A DNA stretch of 64,000 nucleotides from Thermoplasmata archaeon (GTDB taxonomy: Archaea > Thermoplasmatota > Thermoplasmata > UBA10834). This document shows positions 24,024 to 31,567 of this stretch, in pieces (position 1 is the stretch's first letter; every line of letters begins with the position of its first letter). Below the pieces are notes generated by a model. It worked only from the letters and a program-made list of their open reading frames with translations. It searched no databases and had not been told where the DNA came from. The position numbers and the translations under genes are program-made. The DNA lies in NCBI GenBank assembly GCA_020696365.1, contig JAEHCM010000003.1, positions 62,001-126,000 of the forward strand, written 5' to 3'.

Positions 24024-25985
24024 TCACCAACCTCCCCACGGCACGATGTACAGCATGAATATCAGCAAGAGGCAGAGGCCTATGACGATGAGCCCCGCGT
24101 ACCTCTGGACGTTTCCCGTCTGCATCGTCCTCATGACGTTGCCGGACCGCCCGCCAAGGTACGCGAACCCGTTCACAATGCCGTCGATCACGTAGCGGTC
24201 GAAGGCGTCCGCGACAAGCGAGATGGAGTACACGACTCTGAGAGCGAAGTCGTCGTAGAACTTGCTGATGTACCATCTGTTCTCAAGCGCGACCTGCAGT
24301 CGTCCGGGTATCCCACGGGCGAAAACAGACCTGTCGAATCCAGGTAAGTAATACATCTTGTATGCTAGGAGTATGCCACCGGTCGCCAGCACGAGCGAGA
24401 CGTAGGTGAGCGGGTCACCGAATATCACGCCGAGCATGTCCGTCGCGGATTCGTGATGCACCTCGTGGAGGAGCCCTCCGATCGAGCCCTCGATGAAGTA
24501 CTTGAACCCGTCGCTTATGAACAGCGCGAAACCGGACACTGCGGCGAGCGCCGCGAGTATCACGAGCGGGACGGTCATGAGCTTCGGGGACTCATGCGCG
24601 TGGTAGTCAGACCTCGGCTCCCCTGCGAACGTCATGAACCACATCCTGAACATGTAGAAGGCGGTCATGAACACAGTGGCGATTCCCATGAACCATAGCA
24701 GGAAGAATATGCCGTCGAACTCGCCAGCGTGATAGACGGCTGCGAGCACCTCGTCCTTGCTCCAGAAGCCAGAGAGCGGCGGAATTCCGGCGATGGCTAA
24801 CGCTCCCACAAGCATGGTCATGGATGTTATGCGCATCTTCTTCCCGAGGCCCCCCATGAGCCTCATGTTGTTCGTCCCCACGGCATGGATCACGCTGCCG
24901 GCGCACAGGAACAGGAGCGCTTTGAAGAACGCGTGGTTCATCAGGTGCAGTATCGCGGCAGAGTACCCGCCACCTGTATCCGCGTACAAGACCAGGTACC
25001 CTCCCGCGCCCAGCGCGAGCGTCATGTAACCCAGCTGACTGATCGTGCTGTATGCGAGCACCCGTTTGATATCCGTCGCGACGAGCGCCACCGTGGCGGC
25101 GAGCAACGCCGTCACGCCGCCGATGACCGCCACGAACAGCAGGCTCTCGGGAGCCTGAATCAGAAGCGGGTACGAGCGCGCCGTGAGGTACACGCCGGCC
25201 TTGACCATGGTCGCCGCGTGTATGAGGGCCGATACGGTGGTAGGACCTTCCATCGCGTCAGGCAACCATTCATGGAGCGGGAACTGCGCGCTCTTACCTA
25301 TCGCGCCTCCGAATATCAGCACGGTCGCGAGAACCATCATATCGGTGGGCACAGCCGCTGCGTTGTCCTGGTCGAACAGGGTGACGAAATCGAGCGAGCC
25401 GACATACTTGAAGAGTATGATTATGCCCGCCATGAGCATGATGTCGCCCACACGCGTGACGATGAACGCCCTCTTGGCGGCGCTTGCGGCGGACGGCTTC
25501 TCGTACCAGAAGCCAATCAAAAGGTAGGAGCACAGGCCCACGAGCTCCCAGAAGATGAACATCTGAAGGTAGTTGTCGGAGATTACCAGGCCGTACATCA
25601 CCGATATGAAGAGCATGATCTCGGCGTAGTACCGTCTTCGATTCTCGCCCTCCCCGTGCATGTACCCGCCGGAGTATATCACGACGAGCGTGCCGACCAC
25701 AGACACGACAACCAACATGACCGCAGTCAGCTGGTCGATCCATATGCCGAACGTGAACGAGATGTCGCCTATGATCAACCATTCAAACTTCGGGCCGTCC
25801 CCGACCATCGTGCTGCCCGACATGACCTCCCAGATCACGAGCACGGAGAGGATCAACGCGGCGGCCGCACCTCCTATCGCGTATCCAGCGCCGTCCTCCC
25901 AAGACAGGGTACGCTTCGGTAGGATCGCGATCAGTATGAATGCTGCGAAAGGAAACACCGGTATGAGCCATGCGTACTCCAGCAT
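24024..25985 (-). CDS. nuoL: Nuo/Fpo-like complex subunit L
   Basis: A 653-residue membrane subunit, the most distal antiporter-like pump of complex I. Family features include FTFGIWIDQLTAVMLVVVS, FIFWELVGLCSYLLIGFWYE, FPLHEWLPDAMEGPTTVSALIHA split across conserved helices, and KRVLAYSTISQLGYMTLALG. A long C-terminal segment with further helices and the amphipathic lateral arm is present, so length is normal. The ATG at 25985 follows GAGGTGG. It is flanked by nuoK and nuoM with 1-5 base gaps. Confidence 0.95.
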   Translation of the reverse strand: MLEYAWLIPVFPFAAFILIAILPKRTLSWEDGAGYAIGGAAAALILSVLVIWEVMSGSTMVGDGPKFEWLIIGDISFTFGIWIDQLTAVMLVVVSVVGTLVVIYSGGYMHGEGENRRRYYAEIMLFISVMYGLVISDNYLQMFIFWELVGLCSYLLIGFWYEKPSAASAAKRAFIVTRVGDIMLMAGIIILFKYVGSLDFVTLFDQDNAAAVPTDMMVLATVLIFGGAIGKSAQFPLHEWLPDAMEGPTTVSALIHAATMVKAGVYLTARSYPLLIQAPESLLFVAVIGGVTALLAATVALVATDIKRVLAYSTISQLGYMTLALGAGGYLVLYADTGGGYSAAILHLMNHAFFKALLFLCAGSVIHAVGTNNMRLMGGLGKKMRITSMTMLVGALAIAGIPPLSGFWSKDEVLAAVYHAGEFDGIFFLLWFMGIATVFMTAFYMFRMWFMTFAGEPRSDYHAHESPKLMTVPLVILAALAAVSGFALFISDGFKYFIEGSIGGLLHEVHHESATDMLGVIFGDPLTYVSLVLATGGILLAYKMYYLPGFDRSVFARGIPGRLQVALENRWYISKFYDDFALRVVYSISLVADAFDRYVIDGIVNGFAYLGGRSGNVMRTMQTGNVQRYAGLIVIGLCLLLIFMLYIVPWGGW

Positions 25986-25986
25986 T

Positions 25987-26307
25987 CTACCACCTCAGGA
26001 TGTTGATCTTGTCGACTTCGATCGTCCGGTACTGCCGGTAGACCGAGAGCAGTATGGCGAGGCCCACCGCCACCTCGGCCGCTGCGATCGCGATGGAGAA
26101 CAGCGCGAAGGCCTGCCCTGACGGATCGGCGCCACCGTGCAGGACGGTGTGATACGAGCTGAACATCACGAGGTTGATGTTGGCGGAGTTGAGCATTATC
26201 TCGATGCACATCAGGACGACTATCGCGTTCCGCTTGGTCAGGACGCCGTACGCGCCTATGCAGAAGAGAAGCGAGCTGAACACCAGCCAGTACTCGATCG
26301 GTATCAT
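25987..26307 (-). CDS. nuoK: Nuo/Fpo-like complex subunit K
   Basis: A 106-residue membrane subunit with three helices. The conserved Glu pair of the family is seen in VVLMCIEIMLNSANINLVMF and FSIAIAAAEVAVGLAILL. The ATG overlaps the end of the preceding nuoJ' by four bases (ATGA) and has a GGAGGGCG ribosome-binding site. Part of the central proton-transfer axis of the membrane arm. Confidence 0.94.
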   Translation of the reverse strand: MIPIEYWLVFSSLLFCIGAYGVLTKRNAIVVLMCIEIMLNSANINLVMFSSYHTVLHGGADPSGQAFALFSIAIAAAEVAVGLAILLSVYRQYRTIEVDKINILRW

Positions 26308-26549
26308 TCGCCCTCCTCCTTCGCGAGGAACACCCCGCCGAGCATGGCGACGAGCAGCAACAGGCCGATCAGGAAGAAGGCGAGGCCGTAACCTTCGACC
26401 TCGGATGTGCCGAACAGAACCTCACCTACATCTTCGTTGGTGGTCGGGTCCATGTCGCCCTCTGGCCAGGACGCCTCTGTGACTGCCAGGACGAACAAGA
26501 GGGCCAGGAGGCAGACCGCGATCACCTTCGAAGCAGCCCTCCTCCTCAT
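26304..26549 (-). CDS. nuoJ: Nuo/Fpo-like complex subunit J, C-terminal half
   Basis: An 81-residue protein with two hydrophobic helices (at about 8-22 and 51-74). It corresponds to the C-terminal part of NuoJ, whose last helix ends LGGVFLAKEEGE. The N-terminal half is encoded separately just upstream, with overlap of the stop and start codons (ATGA). Split NuoJ genes also occur in the methanogen Fpo operon (FpoJ N and C), so this looks like an evolved split rather than a frameshift. Confidence 0.82.
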   Translation of the reverse strand: MRRRAASKVIAVCLLALLFVLAVTEASWPEGDMDPTTNEDVGEVLFGTSEVEGYGLAFFLIGLLLLVAMLGGVFLAKEEGE

Positions 26550-26809
26550 TTCCTCTCACTCTCCATTATCTCACGCTTCGTGAGCATGATACCGAACAGG
26601 ATCACGATGGTGACCGCGCCCACGTACACCAGGAGCTGGACGATTGCCACGAACTCGGCGTTCAACATGATGAAGAGGCATGCGATAGCGATGAAGCAGG
26701 TCACTAGCCCGATGACGCTGTGGACTATCTCCTTAGCGGAGATGACCCACAATGCGGATATCAGGGCAGAGGCTGCTAGGAACAGGAACACGAGCATTTC
26801 CCACGTCAC
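26546..26809 (-). CDS. nuoJ: Nuo/Fpo-like complex subunit J, N-terminal half
   Basis: An 87-residue protein with three membrane helices. The stretch CLFIMLNAEFVAIVQLLVYVG, containing the pi-bulge helix, and GAVTIVILFGIML are diagnostic of the NuoJ N-terminus. The start is a GTG at 26809 overlapping the nuoI stop by four bases (GTGA). It is followed by the C-terminal half, also overlapping by four bases, so both halves are made from one message. Confidence 0.88.
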   Translation of the reverse strand: MTWEMLVFLFLAASALISALWVISAKEIVHSVIGLVTCFIAIACLFIMLNAEFVAIVQLLVYVGAVTIVILFGIMLTKREIMESERK

Positions 26810-27714
26810 GTCCTCACCCCCGGCATGTCGATGGCGTCGAACTTGCAGGCCTGATAGCATCTCCCGCATCCGACGCACTTTTCCAGCACGAACACCGCCC
26901 TCTTCTTCGGCTTGCCCTTAGTGCCGTTCTTAAGGGTCTTTTCGGTCCCGGGCATCTCGAGCATGTATATCGCTTCGGACGGGCACTTCCTCGCGCATAA
27001 CCCGCAGCCCGAGCACGTCTCCAGTATCAGCTTGGGCTCCGGCATATCGAAGTACGACTCGTATACTTCGGTCATCGTTAACGCCTTCTCTGAACAGACC
27101 TCCGCGCACTTGCCGTGGGACTTGCATTTGACGAGGTTGATCTCCGGCTTCGTCCTGCCCGTATTCTCAATAGGCATCATCGCGATGCACATCTCGGGGC
27201 ACTCACCGGCACACTTCTCACAGCCGTCGCACTTCGACAGATCGAGCACTGGCACCAGACGCTTCTGCCTCTCCTCGACGAATGTCGCTCCGAACGAATC
27301 GTCTCGGATGTCCAGAGGGCTCAACCTCAGATTCTCCCTGTCGCGATCAGCAAGCTCGAACTCGGTCGTCATGTGAAGGGCCACAGTCGGGCACACCTCT
27401 GCACAGAATCCGCAGAACAGGCATCTCCCGAGGTCCACGCCGGGCCTCTCGATCTTCCCCAGCTCGGGATCCTCCACCTTCTCCAGCCACATGCAATCGT
27501 TCGGGCAGACGATCACACAGTTGCCGCAGCCAATGCACTTCTTGAAATCAAGGGCATGCTTTCCCCGGTAGACCTGGGGAAGGGCAAGCTTCTCCTCAGG
27601 ATACAGGACCGTGTTGGGCTTGCCGAGTATCAGCGTCCGGACCAGCTGCTTCCCGGTCAGCATCATGGGCTTCAGGACGACTCCTATAGGCCTTGGCCTC
27701 CGTAGGCCATCCAT
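26806..27714 (-). CDS. nuoI: Nuo/Fpo-like subunit I fused to a polyferredoxin tail
   Basis: A 302-residue iron-sulfur subunit. Residues 1-145 form the NuoI/FpoI core with two [4Fe-4S] motifs, CIGCGNCVIVCP at 60-71 and CLFCGFCAEVCP at 98-109, plus the trailing segment LADRDRENLRLSP. Unlike ordinary NuoI it continues for about 155 residues with four more motifs: CDGCEKCAGECP at 162, CKSHGKCAEVC at 197 (His200 in place of the second Cys), CSGCGLCARKCP at 234 and CVGCGRCYQACK at 280. Since nuoE, F and G are absent, the tail may be the electron entry port. The ATG shares one base with the nuoH stop. Normal NuoI is under 200 residues. Confidence 0.93.
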   Translation of the reverse strand: MDGLRRPRPIGVVLKPMMLTGKQLVRTLILGKPNTVLYPEEKLALPQVYRGKHALDFKKCIGCGNCVIVCPNDCMWLEKVEDPELGKIERPGVDLGRCLFCGFCAEVCPTVALHMTTEFELADRDRENLRLSPLDIRDDSFGATFVEERQKRLVPVLDLSKCDGCEKCAGECPEMCIAMMPIENTGRTKPEINLVKCKSHGKCAEVCSEKALTMTEVYESYFDMPEPKLILETCSGCGLCARKCPSEAIYMLEMPGTEKTLKNGTKGKPKKRAVFVLEKCVGCGRCYQACKFDAIDMPGVRT

Positions 27715-28841
27715 CAGAACCAACCTCCTGACTTCAAGATAGCTGCGATCAGCAGGTTGAGCACCGCCAGCGGCAGCAGTCTCCTCCATCCGAACACCAG
27801 CATCTGGTCGATTCTGATCCTTGGGACCGACCATGTCAGCCACATGAAGACCGTGAACACGATGTATGCCTTGATCAGGAACCAAATTTCGTCCGGGAGG
27901 AACGACGGGCCGTGCCAACCACCAAGGAACAAGGCTGTCGCAAGCGCTCCACCGGCATACGACCTGACGGCCGTGGTCATGTAGAACAGTCCGAACCGCA
28001 TCCCACCGTACTCGGTGGTCCAGCCCTCCACCAGCTCCGCCTCGGCCTCGGGAAGGTCGAACGGCCTGATCTCCACCTCGGCCATCAGGCATATCAGGAA
28101 CACCACGAAGCCGATGAAGAGTGGTATGAAGAACCACATGCCACTCTGCGCATCGACGATGTCCACGAAGTTGAAGCTTCCAGCGAGCAGGAAGACACTG
28201 GCAGCGCAGAGTATGAGTGGTATCTCGTAGCTCATCATCTGAGCCGCGGACCTCATGCCGCCGATCAAGGTGTACTTGTTGTTGGACGACCAGCCCGCAA
28301 GCAGGATGGCGAACGGGGCGATCGAGAAGGCCGCGAGCGCGAACAACGCTCCCGCGGAGACATACTCCCCGGACTCGTTCGTTGAAATCCCGAAGTCGAC
28401 GCTGAAAGGTATAACCGCTAGGATCGCCAGGGAAGAGCCGACGAATATCACCGGAGCGAGGAGGAACCCAAGCCTGTCTGCCTTGGTAGGGACGATTATC
28501 TCCTTGATGAACAGCTTCATCCCGTCAGCGAGGTTCTGAAGCCAGCCGCCGATCCCGTACCCGACGTAGTACGGCCCGTAGAAGTCCAGGATCCTCCCAC
28601 TCAGCTTCCTGAATATCCAAAGGAAGTTGAGCACGTTGATCAGGGCGACGACTATGACGACAACGCATTCGGCCAGGATGGTCATGAACGAGAGGTGACC
28701 CTCGGAAGCTACGAAGTCCCCGATCGTCGTGAAGAGGTCGCCGAAGTACCACGGAAGGAAGTCCCCCAGCCAATACCATATGTTGTTGACTAGGTCCACG
28801 AGCCAGTGGATGATTCCGTAGCAGAACTGATACAGGTTCAT
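27714..28841 (-). CDS. nuoH: Nuo/Fpo-like complex subunit H
   Basis: A 375-residue membrane subunit that forms part of the quinone-binding cavity and joins the two arms. Typical stretches are GPYYVGYGIGGWLQNLADG, KLFIKEIIVPTKAD, MAEVEIRPFDLPEAEAELVEG (the conserved acidic loop) and SYEIPLILC. About eight hydrophobic helices are visible. The ATG at 28841 has an AGGTGAC ribosome-binding site. It follows nuoD by four bases and overlaps nuoI by one base. Confidence 0.95.
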   Translation of the reverse strand: MNLYQFCYGIIHWLVDLVNNIWYWLGDFLPWYFGDLFTTIGDFVASEGHLSFMTILAECVVVIVVALINVLNFLWIFRKLSGRILDFYGPYYVGYGIGGWLQNLADGMKLFIKEIIVPTKADRLGFLLAPVIFVGSSLAILAVIPFSVDFGISTNESGEYVSAGALFALAAFSIAPFAILLAGWSSNNKYTLIGGMRSAAQMMSYEIPLILCAASVFLLAGSFNFVDIVDAQSGMWFFIPLFIGFVVFLICLMAEVEIRPFDLPEAEAELVEGWTTEYGGMRFGLFYMTTAVRSYAGGALATALFLGGWHGPSFLPDEIWFLIKAYIVFTVFMWLTWSVPRIRIDQMLVFGWRRLLPLAVLNLLIAAILKSGGWF

Positions 28842-28845
28842 GTAG

Positions 28846-29928
28846 TCACCTATCGTTCTCCCCTATGCACATGTCGAGGCCGCCCATGATAGCGACGACA
28901 TCGGCGAGTTTGTAACCGACGAGTATCTTCGGAGCGGCGGAGACAGTCACGAAGATGGGGCTTCGAATCTTCAGTCTGTATGGCCTGTCCGTACCGTCTC
29001 CCACGACATACATCACCGCCTCGCCCCTCGGGTCCTCGACCCGCCCCAGCCCGGTTCCGACGGGGGCGTTCCTCGGGGCCACAATCCTCCATCTCCCCTT
29101 CGGCATCTTCTGGAGTGCCTGGCGGATGATCCTGCAGCTCTCCCACATCTCGTCCATCCTCACCCTGTACCGAGCGTAGCAGTCGCCGTCCTCGTGTGTG
29201 ACCACCTCGAAGTCCATCTCCGGATAGACAGAGTAGGGCATGTCCTTCCTAAGATCGTAATCCACTCCGCTGGCCCTGAGAGAAGGCCCGGTCACGCCGA
29301 GGTTGATCCCGTCCTCCTTACTCAGGATGCCGATGCCGACGTTCCTCATCATGAATACCTTGGACCCATCGAACAGGTCCTCGTACTCCTTGAGGCGCAT
29401 CTCCATGTACTTTACCGCTCTGACCGTGTCTCTCTCGAAATCAGGTGGGAGGTCGTGCGCGACCCCTCCGATCCTCGGATAGTTGTAGGTCAACCTTGAC
29501 CCGGTCAACGCCTGGAGAAGGTCCACGAACACCTCTCTGTCCCTCATGGTGTATGTGAACCCGACCGATAGACCCAGGTCGCCCGCGTAAGCTGCGAGCC
29601 ACATGAGGTGAGAGGCGATCCTCTGCATCTCAATCGTCATCACCCGGATGTACTCCGCCCGTTCGGGCACCTCGATGTCCATGAGGTCCTCGACCGTGAG
29701 ACAATACAAGTGCGACCAAGTGAGTGACGACCCGTAGCAGAGTCGGTCGGCGATCGGTATGATTTGAGGATAGGTCCTCGCTTCGCAGAGCTTCTCGATA
29801 CCTCTATGGAGATATCCCACCTCTGGTTCGGCGTCTACGATGGTCTCGCCGTCGATCTTGACCTTGAGGTTCCAGAGCCCGTGCGTCATCGGGTGTTGGG
29901 GTCCCATGTTGATCCACATCTCAGCCAT
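28846..29928 (-). CDS. nuoD: Nuo/Fpo-like complex subunit D
   Basis: A 360-residue 49-kDa-type subunit that helps form the quinone site. The quinone histidine loop GPQHPMTHG is at about 9-17 and GYLHRGIEKLCEARTY at 38-53; the tyrosine in DRLCYGSSLTW matches the conserved quinone-site Tyr. No CxxC pairs of [NiFe] hydrogenases are present, so it is a quinone- or analogous-acceptor subunit and not a hydrogenase. The ATG at 29928 has a GGGGGTGA ribosome-binding site; nuoC ends six bases upstream. The last residues, DVVAIMGGLDMCIGENDR, match the family C-terminus. Confidence 0.95.
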   Translation of the reverse strand: MAEMWINMGPQHPMTHGLWNLKVKIDGETIVDAEPEVGYLHRGIEKLCEARTYPQIIPIADRLCYGSSLTWSHLYCLTVEDLMDIEVPERAEYIRVMTIEMQRIASHLMWLAAYAGDLGLSVGFTYTMRDREVFVDLLQALTGSRLTYNYPRIGGVAHDLPPDFERDTVRAVKYMEMRLKEYEDLFDGSKVFMMRNVGIGILSKEDGINLGVTGPSLRASGVDYDLRKDMPYSVYPEMDFEVVTHEDGDCYARYRVRMDEMWESCRIIRQALQKMPKGRWRIVAPRNAPVGTGLGRVEDPRGEAVMYVVGDGTDRPYRLKIRSPIFVTVSAAPKILVGYKLADVVAIMGGLDMCIGENDR

Positions 29929-29934
29929 CCATGG

Positions 29935-30444
29935 TCACCCCCTGAAATCCTTTCTGAGCGGATGGTACAGCACATCCTTTGGCAGCAGTATCCGTTCCAG
30001 CTTAGGATGGCTCTTGAACACGATGCCCATGAGGTCGTACGATTCCCGCTCCTGCCAGTTCGCTCCGCCCCAGATCGAAGAGACGGAATCCACCGCGGGG
30101 TCGTCCTTCGGTGTGGTGGATATCAGCTCGATAAGCAGCCTCGACTGATAGGATGCGATGTGATAGACGATCTCAAACCTGTCCTCGTAGTCGACAGCGG
30201 AAATCATGGTGAGATGCTCGAAGCCCAGATCATCCCTTAGAGTCCTGCATACGCTGTACAGGTCGGACCGGTCGACCTTAGCGCGTATCACGCCAGGCCT
30301 GAGCTGAGCTCCCTCCGAAACGGTCTTGGAGAACGATTCAGCCAACGCCCTCAACACCCGGTGTTCAGGGTTCTCGTCTATGCGGCTTGGGGCTTTCTCG
30401 ATACGAACGACCCTTGCTGAACCGCGCTTATCCCCCTCAGACAA
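29935..30444 (-). CDS. nuoC: Nuo/Fpo-like complex subunit C
   Basis: A 169-residue 30-kDa-type subunit of the peripheral arm. The signature ESYDLMGIVFKSHPKLERIL followed by LPKDVLYHPLRKDFRG is clear. An N-terminal extension of about 30 charged residues precedes the conserved fold. The start is a TTG at 30444 with GGGGGGTG upstream. It sits between nuoB (12-base gap) and nuoD. Confidence 0.93.
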   Translation of the reverse strand: MSEGDKRGSARVVRIEKAPSRIDENPEHRVLRALAESFSKTVSEGAQLRPGVIRAKVDRSDLYSVCRTLRDDLGFEHLTMISAVDYEDRFEIVYHIASYQSRLLIELISTTPKDDPAVDSVSSIWGGANWQERESYDLMGIVFKSHPKLERILLPKDVLYHPLRKDFRG

Positions 30445-30456
30445 TCTACACCCCCC

Positions 30457-30990
30457 CTACCGGCCCGTGAGCAGGCCTTTCTTGTTCTCCTTTATGAGTT
30501 TCTGAAGCTTCAGGAAACCGTCTATCAAGGCTTCTGGCCTTGCAGGGCAGCCCGGTATGTAAATGTCGACGGGAATGAACCGGTCGACCCCTGGAACCAT
30601 GCTGTAGCTGTCGTAGAACGGCCCGCCCGAGATGGCGCACTCGCCCATCGCCATGACCCACTTGGGCTCAGGCATCTGATCGTACAGCCTCCTTAGGGCC
30701 GGCTTGAGCTTCTTGGTCACAGGTCCGTTGACAAGCAGGACGTCGCACTGCCGAGGACTCGACCTGGGTATGATACCGAATCGCTGCTGGTCGAACCTTG
30801 GCGAAGATGCGACGGCCATCTCCAGAGCGCAGCACATTATGCCGAAATGAAGGAAGTACAACGAGTTCCTCGTCGCCCAGTTGAAGAAATCCTTGGTGAT
30901 CAAGTCGATGCCTCCGCCTATGGGAGACTTGCGCAGCAAGTATTCCAGAACCTCATCGGACCACTTGAGGAAGTCCCTGGATCGGAACAT
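30457..30990 (-). CDS. nuoB: Nuo/Fpo-like complex subunit B
   Basis: A 177-residue subunit that carries the last iron-sulfur cluster (N2) before the quinone. The four ligands are C53 and C54 in [10 protein letters not shown]118 in [10 protein letters not shown] and C148 in [14 protein letters not shown]. These correspond to the canonical CC...C...C pattern, so the cluster should be functional. ATG at 30990 is preferred; a GTG one codon upstream is in frame. It lies between nuoA and nuoC. Confidence 0.95.
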   Translation of the reverse strand: MFRSRDFLKWSDEVLEYLLRKSPIGGGIDLITKDFFNWATRNSLYFLHFGIMCCALEMAVASSPRFDQQRFGIIPRSSPRQCDVLLVNGPVTKKLKPALRRLYDQMPEPKWVMAMGECAISGGPFYDSYSMVPGVDRFIPVDIYIPGCPARPEALIDGFLKLQKLIKENKKGLLTGR

Positions 30991-31025
30991 CACCGCCTGT
31001 CCCAGGGATGGGGAGGCCTCTCCGC

Positions 31026-31385
31026 TCAGATCCAGACTATCTCCTCCTTCTTCAGAGCGTAGGTCACGCCGACGAGAAGAACGCCCAGGAACATGACCAT
31101 GAATATCTTCGCCAACTCGCTGAGGTCAGAGAACACCAACGCCCATATGAGCACGAACACGGTCACGAGGTCAAAAGCGACGAAGATGATCGCGTACATA
31201 TAGTACTGAAAATGAAACTGAATATGTGCATCGCCTATAGGGATCTCGCCGCACTCGTAGGTGGTCATCGACCTCGCGTCGTTCCTGTCGGTTCTGAAGT
31301 ATCTCGAGAGGAAGAACGCGAGCGTTGGGAAAAGGAGGGCTACGATCGCAAAGACGGCGACCCCCATGTAGTCGTCTTGCAGCAT
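31026..31385 (-). CDS. nuoA: Nuo/Fpo-like complex subunit A
   Basis: A 119-residue membrane subunit with three helices. The diagnostic loop [25 protein letters not shown] precedes the second helix with [12 protein letters not shown]. It is the first gene of the operon. The ATG at 31385 lacks a ribosome-binding site, and a TATA box lies about 25 bases upstream, suggesting that the operon mRNA is leaderless. A second ATG at 31367 is possible. The divergent B12/radical-SAM gene begins 182 bases away. Confidence 0.93.
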   Translation of the reverse strand: MLQDDYMGVAVFAIVALLFPTLAFFLSRYFRTDRNDARSMTTYECGEIPIGDAHIQFHFQYYMYAIIFVAFDLVTVFVLIWALVFSDLSELAKIFMVMFLGVLLVGVTYALKKEEIVWI

Positions 31386-31404
31386 TGCCCGAGAATTCAC
31401 GACA

Positions 31405-31414
31405 ACATATAAGG
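31405..31414 (-). promoter_or_regulatory. TATA box of the nuo operon
   Basis: On the minus strand CCTTATATGT is centred about 25 bases upstream of the nuoA ATG, with the purine-rich GGAAAAGG (BRE-like) directly before it. This spacing predicts transcription starting at or beside the A of the start codon. Confidence 0.55.
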
Positions 31415-31567
31415 CCTTTTCCGGCGGACGCTCTGCGTAGGTCTCCGTCAGTACCGAACGATCTGCGAACATCAGAGCCGCAGAACCACGGCCGCAGCTC
31501 CCCGAACAGAACCTGATGACGCGTTGCGAAGAAGCCTTTTTTAGTCCTTGACAAGTTATCAACCAAG

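Noticed and set aside
24885-25922. Plus-strand open frame of 345 codons opposite nuoL
   Set aside because: Composition is rich in His, Arg and Asp with no hydrophobic core; it mirrors the codon pattern of nuoL and is a high-G+C shadow.
26304-26809. Frameshifted single nuoJ gene
   Set aside because: The two halves have a clean ATGA overlap and separate ribosome-binding contexts, and the same split is known in methanogen Fpo operons.
28846-30990. NuoB/NuoD-like genes as part of an energy-converting [NiFe] hydrogenase
   Set aside because: NuoD lacks both CxxC pairs that hold the NiFe site and keeps quinone-site residues; full nuoA, J, K and N are also present.
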